A stretch of 64,000 nucleotides of DNA from the NCBI GenBank assembly GCA_031265875.1, contig JAISCA010000048.1:173346-237345 (forward strand), in the 5' to 3' direction. This document shows, one piece after another, positions 18,408 through 26,675 of the stretch. The notes beneath the pieces are model-generated. The model searched no databases. It saw nothing but the letters and a program-made list of their open reading frames with translations, and was not told the origin of the DNA. This stretch comes from Propionibacteriaceae bacterium. Its GTDB lineage: Bacteria > Actinomycetota > Actinomycetes > Propionibacteriales > Propionibacteriaceae. The translations under genes and the position numbers were made by a program. Positions within the stretch are counted from its first letter, which is position 1. The number at the start of each line of letters is the position of its first letter.

Positions 18408-19670
18408 TCAGACCCTGGCCTGCGGTCGCCGTCGCCCGGAGGCGGCGTGGCTGAGCCGCTCGCGCACCAGCTCGCCTTGGTAGCCGGTGGCGCCGTCCCG
18501 GTCGAAGGAGGTGGCGATGACCAGGGCGGCCGCGCCCAGCGCCCACTTGTCCTCGTCCCAAGCTTCCACTAGGTAGGGGATGGAGCGGCGGGAGGCCATC
18601 AGCTTGGCCCGGAAGGCCGCCTCGAAGCCCGGCTGCCACAGGTCCCACTGCTCGCTGCCCTCGCCCAAGACGACCACCACTTCGGGATTGAGCAGGTTGA
18701 CCGCCCCGGCCACCGCCCCGCCGAGCCAGCCGCCGGCCCAGCCGAACAGGCCCTCGGCCACCGCCGGATCGCGTCGGGCCACCTCGGCCAGGCGCCGGAT
18801 CGCCTCCCGCTCGCGGTCGAAACTGGCCGACCCGTCCACCACCTGGCCCAGTCCGAGTTGGCGGGCCTGGCGCATCAGGCCGCTCGACCCGATCAGCGAC
18901 TCCAAGCAGCCGGCGTGGCCTAAGGGGCAGTCGGCCCCGTCCTCGACCATCGGGATGTGACCGATCTCACCGGCCCCACCGCCCGCGCCCCGGTAGACCT
19001 GGCCGTCGATGACGATGCCGCAACCGATGCCCCGGCCGATCGTGATGACTAGGTAGGTCGAGTAGGTGCGCCCGACCCCGTAGACCTGCTCCGCCACGGT
19101 CAGGGCGTTGACGTCGTTCTCCACCAGCACCGGCAGGCCCAGGCGTTGACGCAGCGCCGCCCCGACCTGGGCGTTGTGCAAGCCGATGGTGGGAGAGTCC
19201 GCCACCCCTGACTCCAGCGAGTCGACCGCGCCGGGAATCCCCACGCCCACCCCCAGCACCGGTTGATCGATGCCGTCCAGGATGGCTCCCAGGGAACGGG
19301 CGGCCTGGTCCAAAGCGTCCGGCCGGGCGGCCTCGAAGGGCACGCTCTCGGCCTGCCAAACCGTGCCGTCCAAACCCGCCGCCACCACCGCCAGATGGGT
19401 CGCCGTCACTTTCACCCCGACGATCCGCCCGGACGAGCCGACCAGGGACAGGGGACGGGCCGGCCGACCTCCGGCGGAGGCGATCTGCCCCAGCTCCAGC
19501 ACCATGCCCCGAGCCATCAAATCCTTGCTGGCTTGGGTGATCGTGGCGGCGCTGACCCGCAAGGCGGCCGCCAATTCCGCCCGTGTCATCGGCCCCCTTG
19601 AGCCCAACAGCCCCAGGATCGAGGCGGGCAGCAAGTCCGACGGTCTGGCTCCACTCTGAGTGACGCTCAT
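18408..19670 (-). CDS. ROK-family transcriptional regulator (NagC/XylR type)
   Basis: The 420-residue protein has an N-terminal winged helix (ILGLLGSRGPMTRAELAAAL, ATITQASKDLMARGMV) and a ROK sugar-sensing domain with VGVGIPGAVDS and ENDVNALTVAEQVYG. The zinc-type cluster is only partly kept (CPLGHAGCLESL), and the HIPM motif is present. It likely represses the sugar-uptake and glycosidase operon that begins with its own gene until the sugar arrives. AAAGGAG lies before the ATG, and an imperfect palindrome upstream is a candidate operator. Confidence 0.9.
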   Translation of the reverse strand: MSVTQSGARPSDLLPASILGLLGSRGPMTRAELAAALRVSAATITQASKDLMARGMVLELGQIASAGGRPARPLSLVGSSGRIVGVKVTATHLAVVAAGLDGTVWQAESVPFEAARPDALDQAARSLGAILDGIDQPVLGVGVGIPGAVDSLESGVADSPTIGLHNAQVGAALRQRLGLPVLVENDVNALTVAEQVYGVGRTYSTYLVITIGRGIGCGIVIDGQVYRGAGGGAGEIGHIPMVEDGADCPLGHAGCLESLIGSSGLMRQARQLGLGQVVDGSASFDREREAIRRLAEVARRDPAVAEGLFGWAGGWLGGAVAGAVNLLNPEVVVVLGEGSEQWDLWQPGFEAAFRAKLMASRRSIPYLVEAWDEDKWALGAAALVIATSFDRDGATGYQGELVRERLSHAASGRRRPQARV

Positions 19671-19690
19671 CGCGACTCCTTTGTTCGGGA

Positions 19691-19712
19691 CTTACTTTAA
19701 CATTGAAATAAG
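19691..19712. promoter_or_regulatory. Candidate ROK operator / promoter region
   Basis: CTTACTTTAACATTGAAATAAG is an AT-rich imperfect palindrome (16 of 22 positions symmetric) 21 bases upstream of the regulator ATG. AT-rich half-sites of this kind suit ROK/NagC repressors. The remaining ~200 bases to the divergent MerR gene show nothing else clear. Confidence 0.5.
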
Positions 19713-19914
19713 CTCTCTCGCAACCACCCGACCGGCGCGATCCGGCGACTGCCTCGAACCCGGCTTCGGCTCTAATTCCGGCTCTAATCACGGTCAACGC
19801 CACAACCACTAGACCACCCCGTAGACCGGTCCAGTCGAACCACGACGCCGCGCCGGCCCCGCTCTTAGACCCGGGATTTGGTCCTGACACAGTGGTAGGC
19901 GGTGGGATGGAGCC

Positions 19915-20760
19915 ATGAATGACACTGATCCGACCCACCTCCTCACCATCGGGGACTTCTCCCGCTTCATACGCCTGTCGGTGCGGATGTTGCGCCACTA
20001 CGACGAGCGCGGCCTGCTGGAACCGGAACAGGTCGACCCCTTCAACGGCCACCGCTTCTACTCGCCCAGGCAGTTCAAGATCGCCGCCCGCATCCGGACC
20101 TTGCGCGACGCCGGCTGTGGCATCGACCAGATCGCGCGATTGCTGCCGCTGTTCGACGACACCGAGGCGCTGCGGGCGGCTTTGGACGCGCACGCCCGCA
20201 GTCTGGCGGCGGCCGCCCAGCAGATCGCCGATCAACAATCCTTACTCGCAAATATCATCAACCAACTACAGGAGCCAACCATGCCAACCATGCCCATCAC
20301 CGTGGAAGAACGCACCCTCCCCGCTCGGCGGACTCTCGCCCTGCGCCGCGTCATCCCTGACTTCGCCGCCGAGAGCGAACTGTGGCAGGAGTTCGGCCGC
20401 CACCTGGGAGCGCCGGACGGACCGCCACCGTCACGACTCGGGCCGCTCTGGGGCGCGACCTATTTCGACGGCGAGTACCGCGACAGCGACGTGGACGTGT
20501 CCATCTGGGCCCAGCTCCAAGGCGATCTCACCCCACTGGCCGGTTTCACCTTGGAGCAGACTCCCGAGCAGCGGGTGGCCTGGGCCACCCTGTACGGATC
20601 GTACGAACAGATGGACTCGATCTGCCAAGCCATCGGCGGATGGGTGACGAGCCACGGCCACAGCCTGGCCGGCCCGATGTTCAACATCTACGTCGTCAGC
20701 CCGGCCCAAGACCCTGACCCGGACAACTGGGTCACCGAGGTCAACTTCCCCATCGCCTGA
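19915..20760 (+). CDS. MerR-family regulator with GyrI-like effector domain
   Basis: The 281-residue protein begins with a MerR winged helix (LTIGDFSRFIRLSVRMLRHYDERGLL), continues through a coiled-coil dimer helix (~85-120), and ends in a GyrI-like ligand-binding domain (residues ~125-281, VEERTLPARRTLALRR and the FNIYVV end). BmrR-like proteins of this build activate a drug-efflux or detoxification gene on binding hydrophobic cations. No efflux partner lies immediately downstream; a strong hairpin closes the unit, so the target may be elsewhere or autoregulatory. Confidence 0.88.
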   Translation: MNDTDPTHLLTIGDFSRFIRLSVRMLRHYDERGLLEPEQVDPFNGHRFYSPRQFKIAARIRTLRDAGCGIDQIARLLPLFDDTEALRAALDAHARSLAAAAQQIADQQSLLANIINQLQEPTMPTMPITVEERTLPARRTLALRRVIPDFAAESELWQEFGRHLGAPDGPPPSRLGPLWGATYFDGEYRDSDVDVSIWAQLQGDLTPLAGFTLEQTPEQRVAWATLYGSYEQMDSICQAIGGWVTSHGHSLAGPMFNIYVVSPAQDPDPDNWVTEVNFPIA

Positions 20761-20795
20761 ATCGCACCACACCCGATCAGCCAGACGAATGAACG

Positions 20796-20834
20796 GGGAC
20801 AGGCGGCCTCAGCCTGGCTGAGGCCGCCTGTCCC
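20796..20834. terminator. Strong hairpin terminator between convergent genes
   Basis: GGGACAGGCGGCCTCAG and CTGAGGCCGCCTGTCCC are perfect 17-base arms with a five-base loop. It lies between the MerR gene and the convergent small gene at 20894, so it can act on both sides. No T tract follows. Confidence 0.8.
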
Positions 20835-20893
20835 TAAGCACCTATCACCAGACGCGACGGCAGGCCTTTCGCAGACACCACCTGCTAGACCGC

Positions 20894-21124
20894 TCAGACC
20901 TCGAGTTGGACGATCCGGCCGTGCGCCAACTCGTCTCGCAGGAGCCCGTACACATAGGCCGCTCCTTCCCGGTACAGCCCGGTCTCATGGTCGAACACCT
21001 TCTGCGCCACCTCGGAGCCGTAAAACCTGTCCAGCGCCTGTGGAACGGACAACCCCTCGTCCTCGATCAGGAATCCGACGACATCCTGCGCGACGCCCTC
21101 GACCAGCGCCTCAGGCTTGTCCAC
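20894..21124 (-). CDS. Small alpha-helical protein of the DUF3990 cassette
   Basis: The 76-residue acidic, helical protein (GFLIEDEGLSVPQALDRF, ETGLYREGAAYVYGLLRDEL) is like the small proteins often found downstream of DUF3990 genes. It has no known enzyme motif. Its GTG start overlaps the end of the DUF3990 frame by 14 bases, so it is co-translated. In this arrangement it is likely an antitoxin-like or accessory subunit, an inference from size, charge and position only. Confidence 0.6.
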   Translation of the reverse strand: MDKPEALVEGVAQDVVGFLIEDEGLSVPQALDRFYGSEVAQKVFDHETGLYREGAAYVYGLLRDELAHGRIVQLEV

Positions 21125-21620
21125 GGGTCGCCTCCACGAATGATAGGGCGGCCAAACCTCGTTCCGTATGGAACGAATGCTGGATCGACAATTCTCGGTA
21201 CACCAGCAGGCGTGTCAACGCCTCAGAATCCAGCCAGCCCCGCTGGAACTGCATGAGCAATAGGGCGATGTCGTCGTCGGCGACAGGCCCGACGACGAGG
21301 TCGTACTTGACGTCCTGATCGTCGCTCGGGCCGCCCGCGTTCAAGAGCCGCCGGGAGCGGTTGTTCATGACGAACTCGGCCCAATCGGGGGTCGGGCCGT
21401 CGAAACGGAGGAACGACAGATCTGAGACGGTGTCCTCGTCCAAGGAATAGACCGAGACCCACGACGCACTCCCGTAGATGCGCGCCGTCCGGGCGCCCAT
21501 CCGCTCGGCGTGAGTCCGATTCTCTGTCAGATAGAAGCCGCGGCCGAAGTCCTTGAAGGGCCGGCATCTCGACAAGTCAGGGGCTTCCACCGCCATGTTG
21601 GATCCGTGGAAGAGGATCAT
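21111..21620 (-). CDS. DUF3990 protein, ADP-ribosyltransferase-like toxin candidate
   Basis: The 169-residue protein begins MILFHGSNMAVEAPDLSRC and continues FKDFGRGFYLTE, the hallmark of DUF3990. The HGS start and the GFYLT block resemble the NAD-binding face of ADP-ribosyltransferase folds. The family's activity is not proven. Its ATG overlaps the preceding DUF3791 stop by four bases and a second small helical protein overlaps its end, forming a three-gene cassette that looks like a toxin flanked by one or two antitoxins. The C-terminal ~60 residues are helical (LLLMQFQRGWLDSEALTRLL). Confidence 0.78.
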   Translation of the reverse strand: MILFHGSNMAVEAPDLSRCRPFKDFGRGFYLTENRTHAERMGARTARIYGSASWVSVYSLDEDTVSDLSFLRFDGPTPDWAEFVMNNRSRRLLNAGGPSDDQDVKYDLVVGPVADDDIALLLMQFQRGWLDSEALTRLLVYRELSIQHSFHTERGLAALSFVEATRGQA

Positions 21621-21841
21621 CGGATCGCCCCGCCCGCCATAGCGGCCACCCGGGCCAGATCCTGGGTGACGTCTTCGAACGAGAGGAGATGCTCCGCTTC
21701 GTAGTGCTCGTCCAAGAACTCCACCGCGCCATGCAGCGCGAGGTATCGGTAACCCTGCTGAGGAGTCAGTCCGGCATAGCGGGAGAACTCGTGGATCGCG
21801 GCCACAATGTACTGGGCCCGCTTCTCGATGCCGCTCACCAC
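21617..21841 (-). CDS. DUF3791 small protein (antitoxin-like)
   Basis: The track frame is 120 residues, but the conserved part starts at a GTG at 21841 preceded by GAGAGG, giving 74 residues (SGIEKRAQYIVAAIHEFSRY, GAVEFLDEHYEAEH). It is all helical and matches DUF3791, a family regularly encoded next to DUF3990. It is the first gene of the cassette and overlaps the next by four bases. GTG 21838 is an equally possible start. The function is inferred from linkage only. Confidence 0.7.
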   Translation of the reverse strand: MVSGIEKRAQYIVAAIHEFSRYAGLTPQQGYRYLALHGAVEFLDEHYEAEHLLSFEDVTQDLARVAAMAGGAIR

Positions 21842-21954
21842 GCCGCTTCCTCTCGCCTCTCGCCGGTCAGTGTACCAACGCCGATCCGGGCCGTCCGAAC
21901 TACGGCCCCGCACACGGGCAGTGACTCTGAGTCTCGTCAATTCATTCCGTTTGA

Positions 21955-22013
21955 GTATCTCTTGATACACTATTTCCATGGAAGTAGCGTTCTAGAAAGT
22001 ACCAAAATGGAAC
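21955..22013. promoter_or_regulatory. Shared control region of DUF3990 cassette and AAA ATPase
   Basis: Between the divergent genes there are three short inverted repeats in an unusually AT-rich stretch: GTATC/GATAC with a four-base loop at 21955-21968, TTCCATGGAA at 21974-21983, and GTACCA/TGGAAC at 21999-22013, the last spanning the ATPase start codon. These may be operators and promoter parts serving both directions. Confidence 0.45.
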
Positions 22014-23338
22014 GTAAAATCAGCCAAGCACTGCTGGCCTGGAAGAACGGAACCCTCCCCGGAACTCTGCGGCAGGGGCGCATGCCTGTGCTGCTGAACG
22101 GCGCCAGACAAGTCGGCAAGACGTGGGCCGCGCTCGATTTCGGGAAGGCGCACTACGCCAACACCACCTACGTGAACCTGGAGACGTCCCAAGACGCGGC
22201 CCGAGTGTTCGCCGGGGAGCTTGAGCCGAGACGTATCGTCACAGAACTCGCCGCGCTCACCGGCCGTTCCATCGAGGAAGGACAGACGCTGCTCGTGCTG
22301 GACGAGATTCAGTCCTCGCAGCGGGCTCTGACCAGTCTGAAATACTTCGCGGAATCGGGACTCGACTACCACGTTTTGGCAGCAGGAAGCCTGTTGGGGA
22401 TGGCGGTCAACCGCCAAGACGTTTCGTTCCCGGTGGGCAAGGTGCACCAGCTCCAGATGCACCCGCTCGATTTCGAGGAGTTCCTCTGGGCGCGGGGACG
22501 GGGAGAACTCGCCTCACTGATCCGGGAGTCGTTCCAAGACTGCCGGCCGCTGTCGCCACATGAGAACGCCTTGGGCGTCTTCCGGGAATACCTGGCCGTG
22601 GGAGGGATGCCCCAAGTCGTCGCCGACTACTGCGCGCGCCAGGACTTCAACTATGTCCTGGCTTTGTTGCAGCAGGTCGATAACGCTTTCGTGGCCGACA
22701 TGGCCAAGTACGTGGAACCGGTCGAGACCAACCGGATACGGGCGGTGTGGCGGGCGGTGGCGTCACAGCTGGCCCACGAGAACCGAAGATTCCAGTACAA
22801 GACCATCATGCCGGGGGCGCGGGCGCACACCTACTCCACGGCGTTGGATTGGTTGGACGCGGCGGGGCTGATCGTCAGATGCGAGTTGGTGGAGGCCGGG
22901 CGCGCCCCGCTCGCCGCCCACGCCGTCCCGGCCACCGCGAAGCTTTACCTGCTGGACACCGGCCTGCTTTTGGCCAAACTCTCGGTTCCGCCGGTACGAG
23001 TGGTGGGGTCGTTGGAGCGGCTGGGCGGTTGGACGGGCGCGCTGCTGGAGAACGCCGTGGCCGACGCGCTAGCGGCCGCGGGGGTGCCATGCCACTTCTG
23101 GGCCTCGAAGGGCACGGCCGAGGTGGACTTCGTGGCCCAAGACACCGAGGTCAGGGCCATACCGATCGAGGTCAAGGCCTCGACCCACACGCGGTCGAAG
23201 AGCCTCGGACGATTCGCCCAGTTGTATCATCCGCCCTATTCCATCAGGGTGTCCGCCAAGAACATCGGTTTTGAGAACGACATCCTCTCGGTCCCGTTCT
23301 ACGCCGCCTTCCTGTTGGGGGAAAGACTGGGCTGGTGA
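22007..23338 (+). CDS. AAA-family ATPase with DUF4143 domain
   Basis: The 443-residue protein has a P-loop GARQVGKT (~32-39), Walker B VLDEIQ (~100) and a C-terminal DUF4143 domain ending in the nuclease-like block FWASKGTAEVDFVAQ with IPIEVKAS. This is the common AAA_14-DUF4143 protein of bacteria and archaea, of unproven role but often on defence or accessory islands. The long track ORF starts far upstream; ATG 22007 is the real start by homology. It diverges from the DUF3990 cassette with a shared control region. Confidence 0.88.
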   Translation: MERKISQALLAWKNGTLPGTLRQGRMPVLLNGARQVGKTWAALDFGKAHYANTTYVNLETSQDAARVFAGELEPRRIVTELAALTGRSIEEGQTLLVLDEIQSSQRALTSLKYFAESGLDYHVLAAGSLLGMAVNRQDVSFPVGKVHQLQMHPLDFEEFLWARGRGELASLIRESFQDCRPLSPHENALGVFREYLAVGGMPQVVADYCARQDFNYVLALLQQVDNAFVADMAKYVEPVETNRIRAVWRAVASQLAHENRRFQYKTIMPGARAHTYSTALDWLDAAGLIVRCELVEAGRAPLAAHAVPATAKLYLLDTGLLLAKLSVPPVRVVGSLERLGGWTGALLENAVADALAAAGVPCHFWASKGTAEVDFVAQDTEVRAIPIEVKASTHTRSKSLGRFAQLYHPPYSIRVSAKNIGFENDILSVPFYAAFLLGERLGW

Positions 23339-23344
23339 AACTGT

Positions 23345-23563
23345 TCACGAGTCTTTTCCCTCCATTTTCTGAAACGTGACGTGCCGCTCCTTCATGGAAA
23401 TCTTACCGACCTGATACCCATACGCCGCCGCTTCTCTCTTGTAGGTCAAGAAGGAATGGTCCATCGGGAATCCCAGGACAGCCTTGATCTCATCGAACGT
23501 GAGCCGGAGCGTTGAGCTCCCGTCAGCTTGAAGGTGTTCCCATAACAGGTCATATTTGCTCAT
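23345..23563 (-). CDS. Small DUF7662-like protein
   Basis: The 72-residue protein starts MSKYDLLWEHLQ and has LTFDEIKAVLGFPMDHS, resembling the short DUF7662 domain. In most homologues a RAWWAN block follows; here the second half is different (KREAAAYGYQVG). It may form an operon with the overlapping 42-residue membrane ORF upstream. The function is unknown. Confidence 0.6.
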   Translation of the reverse strand: MSKYDLLWEHLQADGSSTLRLTFDEIKAVLGFPMDHSFLTYKREAAAYGYQVGKISMKERHVTFQKMEGKDS

Positions 23564-23678
23564 ACACCTGTGCCTTCCTTCTCTTTCGCCGTTGGACTAG
23601 GACTAGCGCCAGCGCCGTCACGAACAGAAGCGTCTGCGCGATGGCGATGCGGACGATCTGCCATTCACGACATCTCAT
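23550..23678 (-). CDS. Possible 42-residue single-span membrane protein
   Basis: This ORF is too short for the track. It encodes one hydrophobic helix (IVRIAIAQTLLFVTALALVL) followed by a strongly basic tail (QRRKRRKAQ), an N-out/C-in small membrane protein pattern. Its last 14 bases contain the start of the DUF7662-like gene, which would couple the two. No strong ribosome site is seen, so it may instead be a leader. Confidence 0.35.
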   Translation of the reverse strand: MRCREWQIVRIAIAQTLLFVTALALVLVQRRKRRKAQVYEQI

Positions 23679-23686
23679 GCATAGCG

Positions 23687-24106
23687 CTAGACCTCGAAGT
23701 CCTCGGATTTGAAGTTGGCGTAGTAGCGTCCCGCTTCCGCTGTGAAGCGCAGGACGCAGTAGTCCGGGTCGGTCACACCAGCGGGGTAATACATGGTGTC
23801 GCCCTCCCGCCAGATCAGCTCCTTGCTGGCGGCGTCGGTCAGCACTTCCATCGTGCCTCTCAGCATCACGCCCCGGAAGAAGCGCTTGTCGAAGAAGTAG
23901 ATGCTGGCTTTGGGATTCGCCCGGTATTGGGCCACCCGCAGGGAGGAGGTGTTAGTGGTGAACCAGAACGTCTTGACACCCTCGCGTCGCCGGGGCGGGA
24001 GCATCGCCTTCATATTCGGGAAGCCATCCGAGTCCACCGAGGCGACCAACGCCACAGGCTGCTTGTCGATCAGGTTCCCAATGGTCTGATCTGAGTCTCG
24101 CATCAT
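23687..24106 (-). CDS. Pyridoxamine 5'-phosphate oxidase-like flavoprotein
   Basis: The 139-residue protein has the split-barrel fold of general stress protein 26 / PNPOx-like proteins: PVALVASVDSDGFPNMKAML, TFWFTTNTSSLRVAQYRANP and KASIYFFD. It probably binds FMN or F420-type cofactors; the reaction is unknown. GGAGGAG precedes the double ATG. The first 30 bases of its coding region and ~130 bases upstream recur near 26.8 kb. Confidence 0.85.
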   Translation of the reverse strand: MMRDSDQTIGNLIDKQPVALVASVDSDGFPNMKAMLPPRRREGVKTFWFTTNTSSLRVAQYRANPKASIYFFDKRFFRGVMLRGTMEVLTDAASKELIWREGDTMYYPAGVTDPDYCVLRFTAEAGRYYANFKSEDFEV

Positions 24107-24237
24107 GGTCTGGCTCCTCCGTCTGGCAATCCGGTCACACCCCCATGCGGTCCGGAGAACTTCAACTCTATCCGTCGGTGACCAGCCCAGACGGGGTCAC
24201 CCCGAGCCACGTTCCACGAATATCACACCATCTGCGA
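24095..24237. repeat. Duplicated 5' region, copy A
   Basis: About 140 bases from the PNPOx-like start codon outward match 26773-26919 with gaps. Shared blocks are GTCTCGCATCATGGTC, GTGACCAGCCCAGACGGG and CATCTGCGA. The rest of the interval to 24428 holds only a short plus-strand ORF (24275-24490, GLHFAERFNAGVSTSLRG) that overlaps the end of the next gene and is not supported further. Confidence 0.65.
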
Positions 24238-24428
24238 TGGAATCGGCCTGCGTCCTGGCGACGGGTTCCGCAGTATGATTGGGCACACGACGGACCGGAT
24301 TCCCGGAACGTTGTCAGCGGGGCCCCCCGGGGTCCCCAGCTTTTTCTACGGACTCCACTTCGCCGAGCGCTTCAACGCCGGAGTCAGCACATCACTCAGG
24401 GGTATCGGGCGTCTCAGTGGCACAGGGA

Positions 24429-25262
24429 TCACTGCCTATCAATTGAGACACCTTGGGATCGCTGCTCGTCTACGCCGATGTCATGGGTGACCATGGTTTT
24501 GCAATAAACCAGGTGGGGATTGATGGGGCTTGTGATTGTGACATAGATCAGGGACAACGCGCTGCCGCCATCTTTGCTGAATAATAGGACGCAGTTCTCG
24601 GCCTTACTGGTAGTGACCGCCAAGGTCTGTCCTCTACCCAACTCTCCCAGTCTCTCTCCGTTGACCAGCACGATCTCCCGGCCAGTTCCCTTGGCCCTGG
24701 TTATAGCCAAATCCACCGGAGCCGGCAGGGTCCCCTGCCCTTCGTATCGGCCCAGAGACTGCCAGATCACGAACGGCGCGTCGCGTATGCCCGACTTGCC
24801 GATGTCCCGGGCGATCCGCAGCTGGATCGCCCCACCGACGACGCCGCCCAGAACCAGGCCGATCAGCAACGGCCAGACCAGCACGATATTAGTGAAAAGA
24901 GCGATAGCGATGAGTACTACAATTCCAATGATCACCCCAAAAATCGCGCCATACGCCGTGTATTTCCAACTACCACCAGCCTTCCAGGACTGGTGTTTAC
25001 CGCAGGCTTCGCATTTACCGGGTAGCGCGAAGTAGTCGCCCGTGGCGAAACTGGCCCGCGTCGCTGCGACCTCCCGAACCAGATTCCTCTCAGCCAATTT
25101 CTTGACCCACTGCGGGTCCACGGTCTGGTTCTCCAACGACACGCTTTTCTTTGCGGTGACCTTACCTTGTCGCATACCACTGTCAGTGCCGCAGTGCTCG
25201 CAGACGTAGCGATAGGTGTAGCCCAACTCGGCCTTAGCCTCTACCCTATGGACGGTCGTCAT
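24429..25262 (-). CDS. Membrane protein with two CxxC pairs, unknown function
   Basis: The 277-residue protein has two cysteine pairs (YVCEHCGT and GKCEACGK) that could form a zinc ribbon, then two close membrane helices (GAIFGVIIGIVVLIAIALF, LLIGLVLGGVVGGAIQL) and a C-terminal beta-rich domain (~170-277). Start ATG 25262 is chosen because GGAGG lies seven bases upstream. It is convergent with nothing and follows the 448-residue membrane protein in the same direction. I do not recognise the family. Confidence 0.7.
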   Translation of the reverse strand: MTTVHRVEAKAELGYTYRYVCEHCGTDSGMRQGKVTAKKSVSLENQTVDPQWVKKLAERNLVREVAATRASFATGDYFALPGKCEACGKHQSWKAGGSWKYTAYGAIFGVIIGIVVLIAIALFTNIVLVWPLLIGLVLGGVVGGAIQLRIARDIGKSGIRDAPFVIWQSLGRYEGQGTLPAPVDLAITRAKGTGREIVLVNGERLGELGRGQTLAVTTSKAENCVLLFSKDGGSALSLIYVTITSPINPHLVYCKTMVTHDIGVDEQRSQGVSIDRQ

Positions 25263-25328
25263 CTCTGTCCTCCTTCCTTTAAATTGAGCCCATTCCATCC
25301 AAAAAAATGATAATTATGTAAATGTACG

Positions 25329-26675
25329 TCAATTATCGAAGAGCGTTACGACGAGGACGAAAGCGACGCTTATACAGGCCAGTGCCAATTGGCAAATGAA
25401 GGCCCGCCTCTCGGGCGGGTCGTGGAGATAGGTGCGGACGAAGCACACTACGGTCAGCGCACCCAGCGCCGAGAAGAACAGCATTGGCAGGATCATCGGC
25501 CCCAGGGCGTTCTGGACGGTGACGATGGAAGCCAGCATGGTCAATGGCAATGGCACCCACAGGCCGGCATTGAATCCGGTCGCCGCTGCCAGTCCGAGGC
25601 GTCGCGGCCCGACGGGCGAGGGCAAATTCTGTCGGATGAACCGCCACGAGATTAGTGGGATCGCCGCCCACACCAACGCCAGAAGACTAGCGACGGGGCT
25701 GACCTCGTACCTGGAACTGGCCAGGTACGGGGTGATCGCGGCCAGGCTAGCCAGACCGTTCACGCCGATACCGATCAGATACACGGCCACACCCTCGCGT
25801 CGTCCGGTCAGGGTCAACCCAGTCCCGGCGGCGACCAGTAGCAATAATATTGGTTGAGTCGAAGGGCCATCGATCAACCAGGACAATGGCGCACACAGCA
25901 GATAGAGCCCTCCTGTCGTAGCGAACCACACTTTCGCGCCGGTTCGGGTTTCCAGCTTCCGGTCGGGTAGCACTTCCAGCAGTCGCATCGCGAACATGGC
26001 CAGGAACACCGACCCACCGACCGCGAGAGCGTAAGCCAGGAACGTGCCATCGTCCATACTGAATTCCAGATACCCTGTCGGGGGCTCGGGTTGTAACTCG
26101 GTGTCCTCAGTGAGGATGAGTTGGGTGGCCACCACCAACACTCCGGCCGCCACGCCAGCGGCGACCGGCAGCGCCACGTCCAGTTCCGGTTTCGGACGAC
26201 AGGCGTGGCTGTAGCCCAACCCCACCACAGCCAACCCAGTCAGCAGGATGAAAGCGAACGGTAGCTGGGCGAGATAGCCTCCCCCGTGGTAGAAAGTCCA
26301 GTGCGACATCCAAAGCCAAATCATCAACCCGGACGCGCCGAGTCCGGCCACGCCGACGAGGCGTTGGACCGGTTGCGGGTGGCTGATCAGCCACACCGCG
26401 ACGCCGACTCCGATCAGCGGCCACAACAGTTGCGGCAGGCCGACTTCCGGCATCCGGAAAACCCGATCATCGACGTCGGGGGCGATCTGAAAAACCAGCA
26501 GCGGCGCCAGCGCTGTCAGGAAGCTCACCGCGAGAACCGCGAATGCCGTCCAGGGGAACGGACCAGGCTTAGGAAGGGGCGGGCTAGGAGGAGTCAGAGA
26601 ATTAGCAGCAAGAACAGGGGGGGGGGGGACGTCATCAGACCGCTCCCTTCTCTCCGACGGCAGCAACGTTGCCAC
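25329..26675 (-). CDS. Polytopic membrane protein with poly-C tract at its start
   Basis: The 448-residue protein has about 13 hydrophobic segments after a Pro-rich N-terminus (DDVPPPPV, PPSPPLPKPGP). The family is not recognised. In the sequence as given the frame opens only from GTG 26675, which has no good ribosome site. An ATG at 26635 does have AGGGAG seven bases before it, but leads to a stop after 13 codons because of the phase set by a run of 12 C. Runs of 10 or 13 C would join that ATG to this frame. It could be a phase-variable gene or a sequencing-length error. Confidence 0.7.
   Translation of the reverse strand: MATLLPSERRERSDDVPPPPVLAANSLTPPSPPLPKPGPFPWTAFAVLAVSFLTALAPLLVFQIAPDVDDRVFRMPEVGLPQLLWPLIGVGVAVWLISHPQPVQRLVGVAGLGASGLMIWLWMSHWTFYHGGGYLAQLPFAFILLTGLAVVGLGYSHACRPKPELDVALPVAAGVAAGVLVVATQLILTEDTELQPEPPTGYLEFSMDDGTFLAYALAVGGSVFLAMFAMRLLEVLPDRKLETRTGAKVWFATTGGLYLLCAPLSWLIDGPSTQPILLLLVAAGTGLTLTGRREGVAVYLIGIGVNGLASLAAITPYLASSRYEVSPVASLLALVWAAIPLISWRFIRQNLPSPVGPRRLGLAAATGFNAGLWVPLPLTMLASIVTVQNALGPMILPMLFFSALGALTVVCFVRTYLHDPPERRAFICQLALACISVAFVLVVTLFDN
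26617..26628. repeat. Homopolymer run of 12 G (C on the coding strand)
   Basis: An uninterrupted 12-base run within the first 20 codons of the leftward membrane protein gene. Runs of this length slip during replication. The run separates a well-positioned ATG from the main reading frame. Confidence 0.9.

Noticed and set aside
24275-24490. 71-residue plus-strand ORF between PNPOx-like and zinc-ribbon genes
   Set aside because: The middle (FYGLHFAERFNAGVSTSLRG) is somewhat protein-like, but it overlaps the end of the opposing gene, has no ribosome site and no family match.
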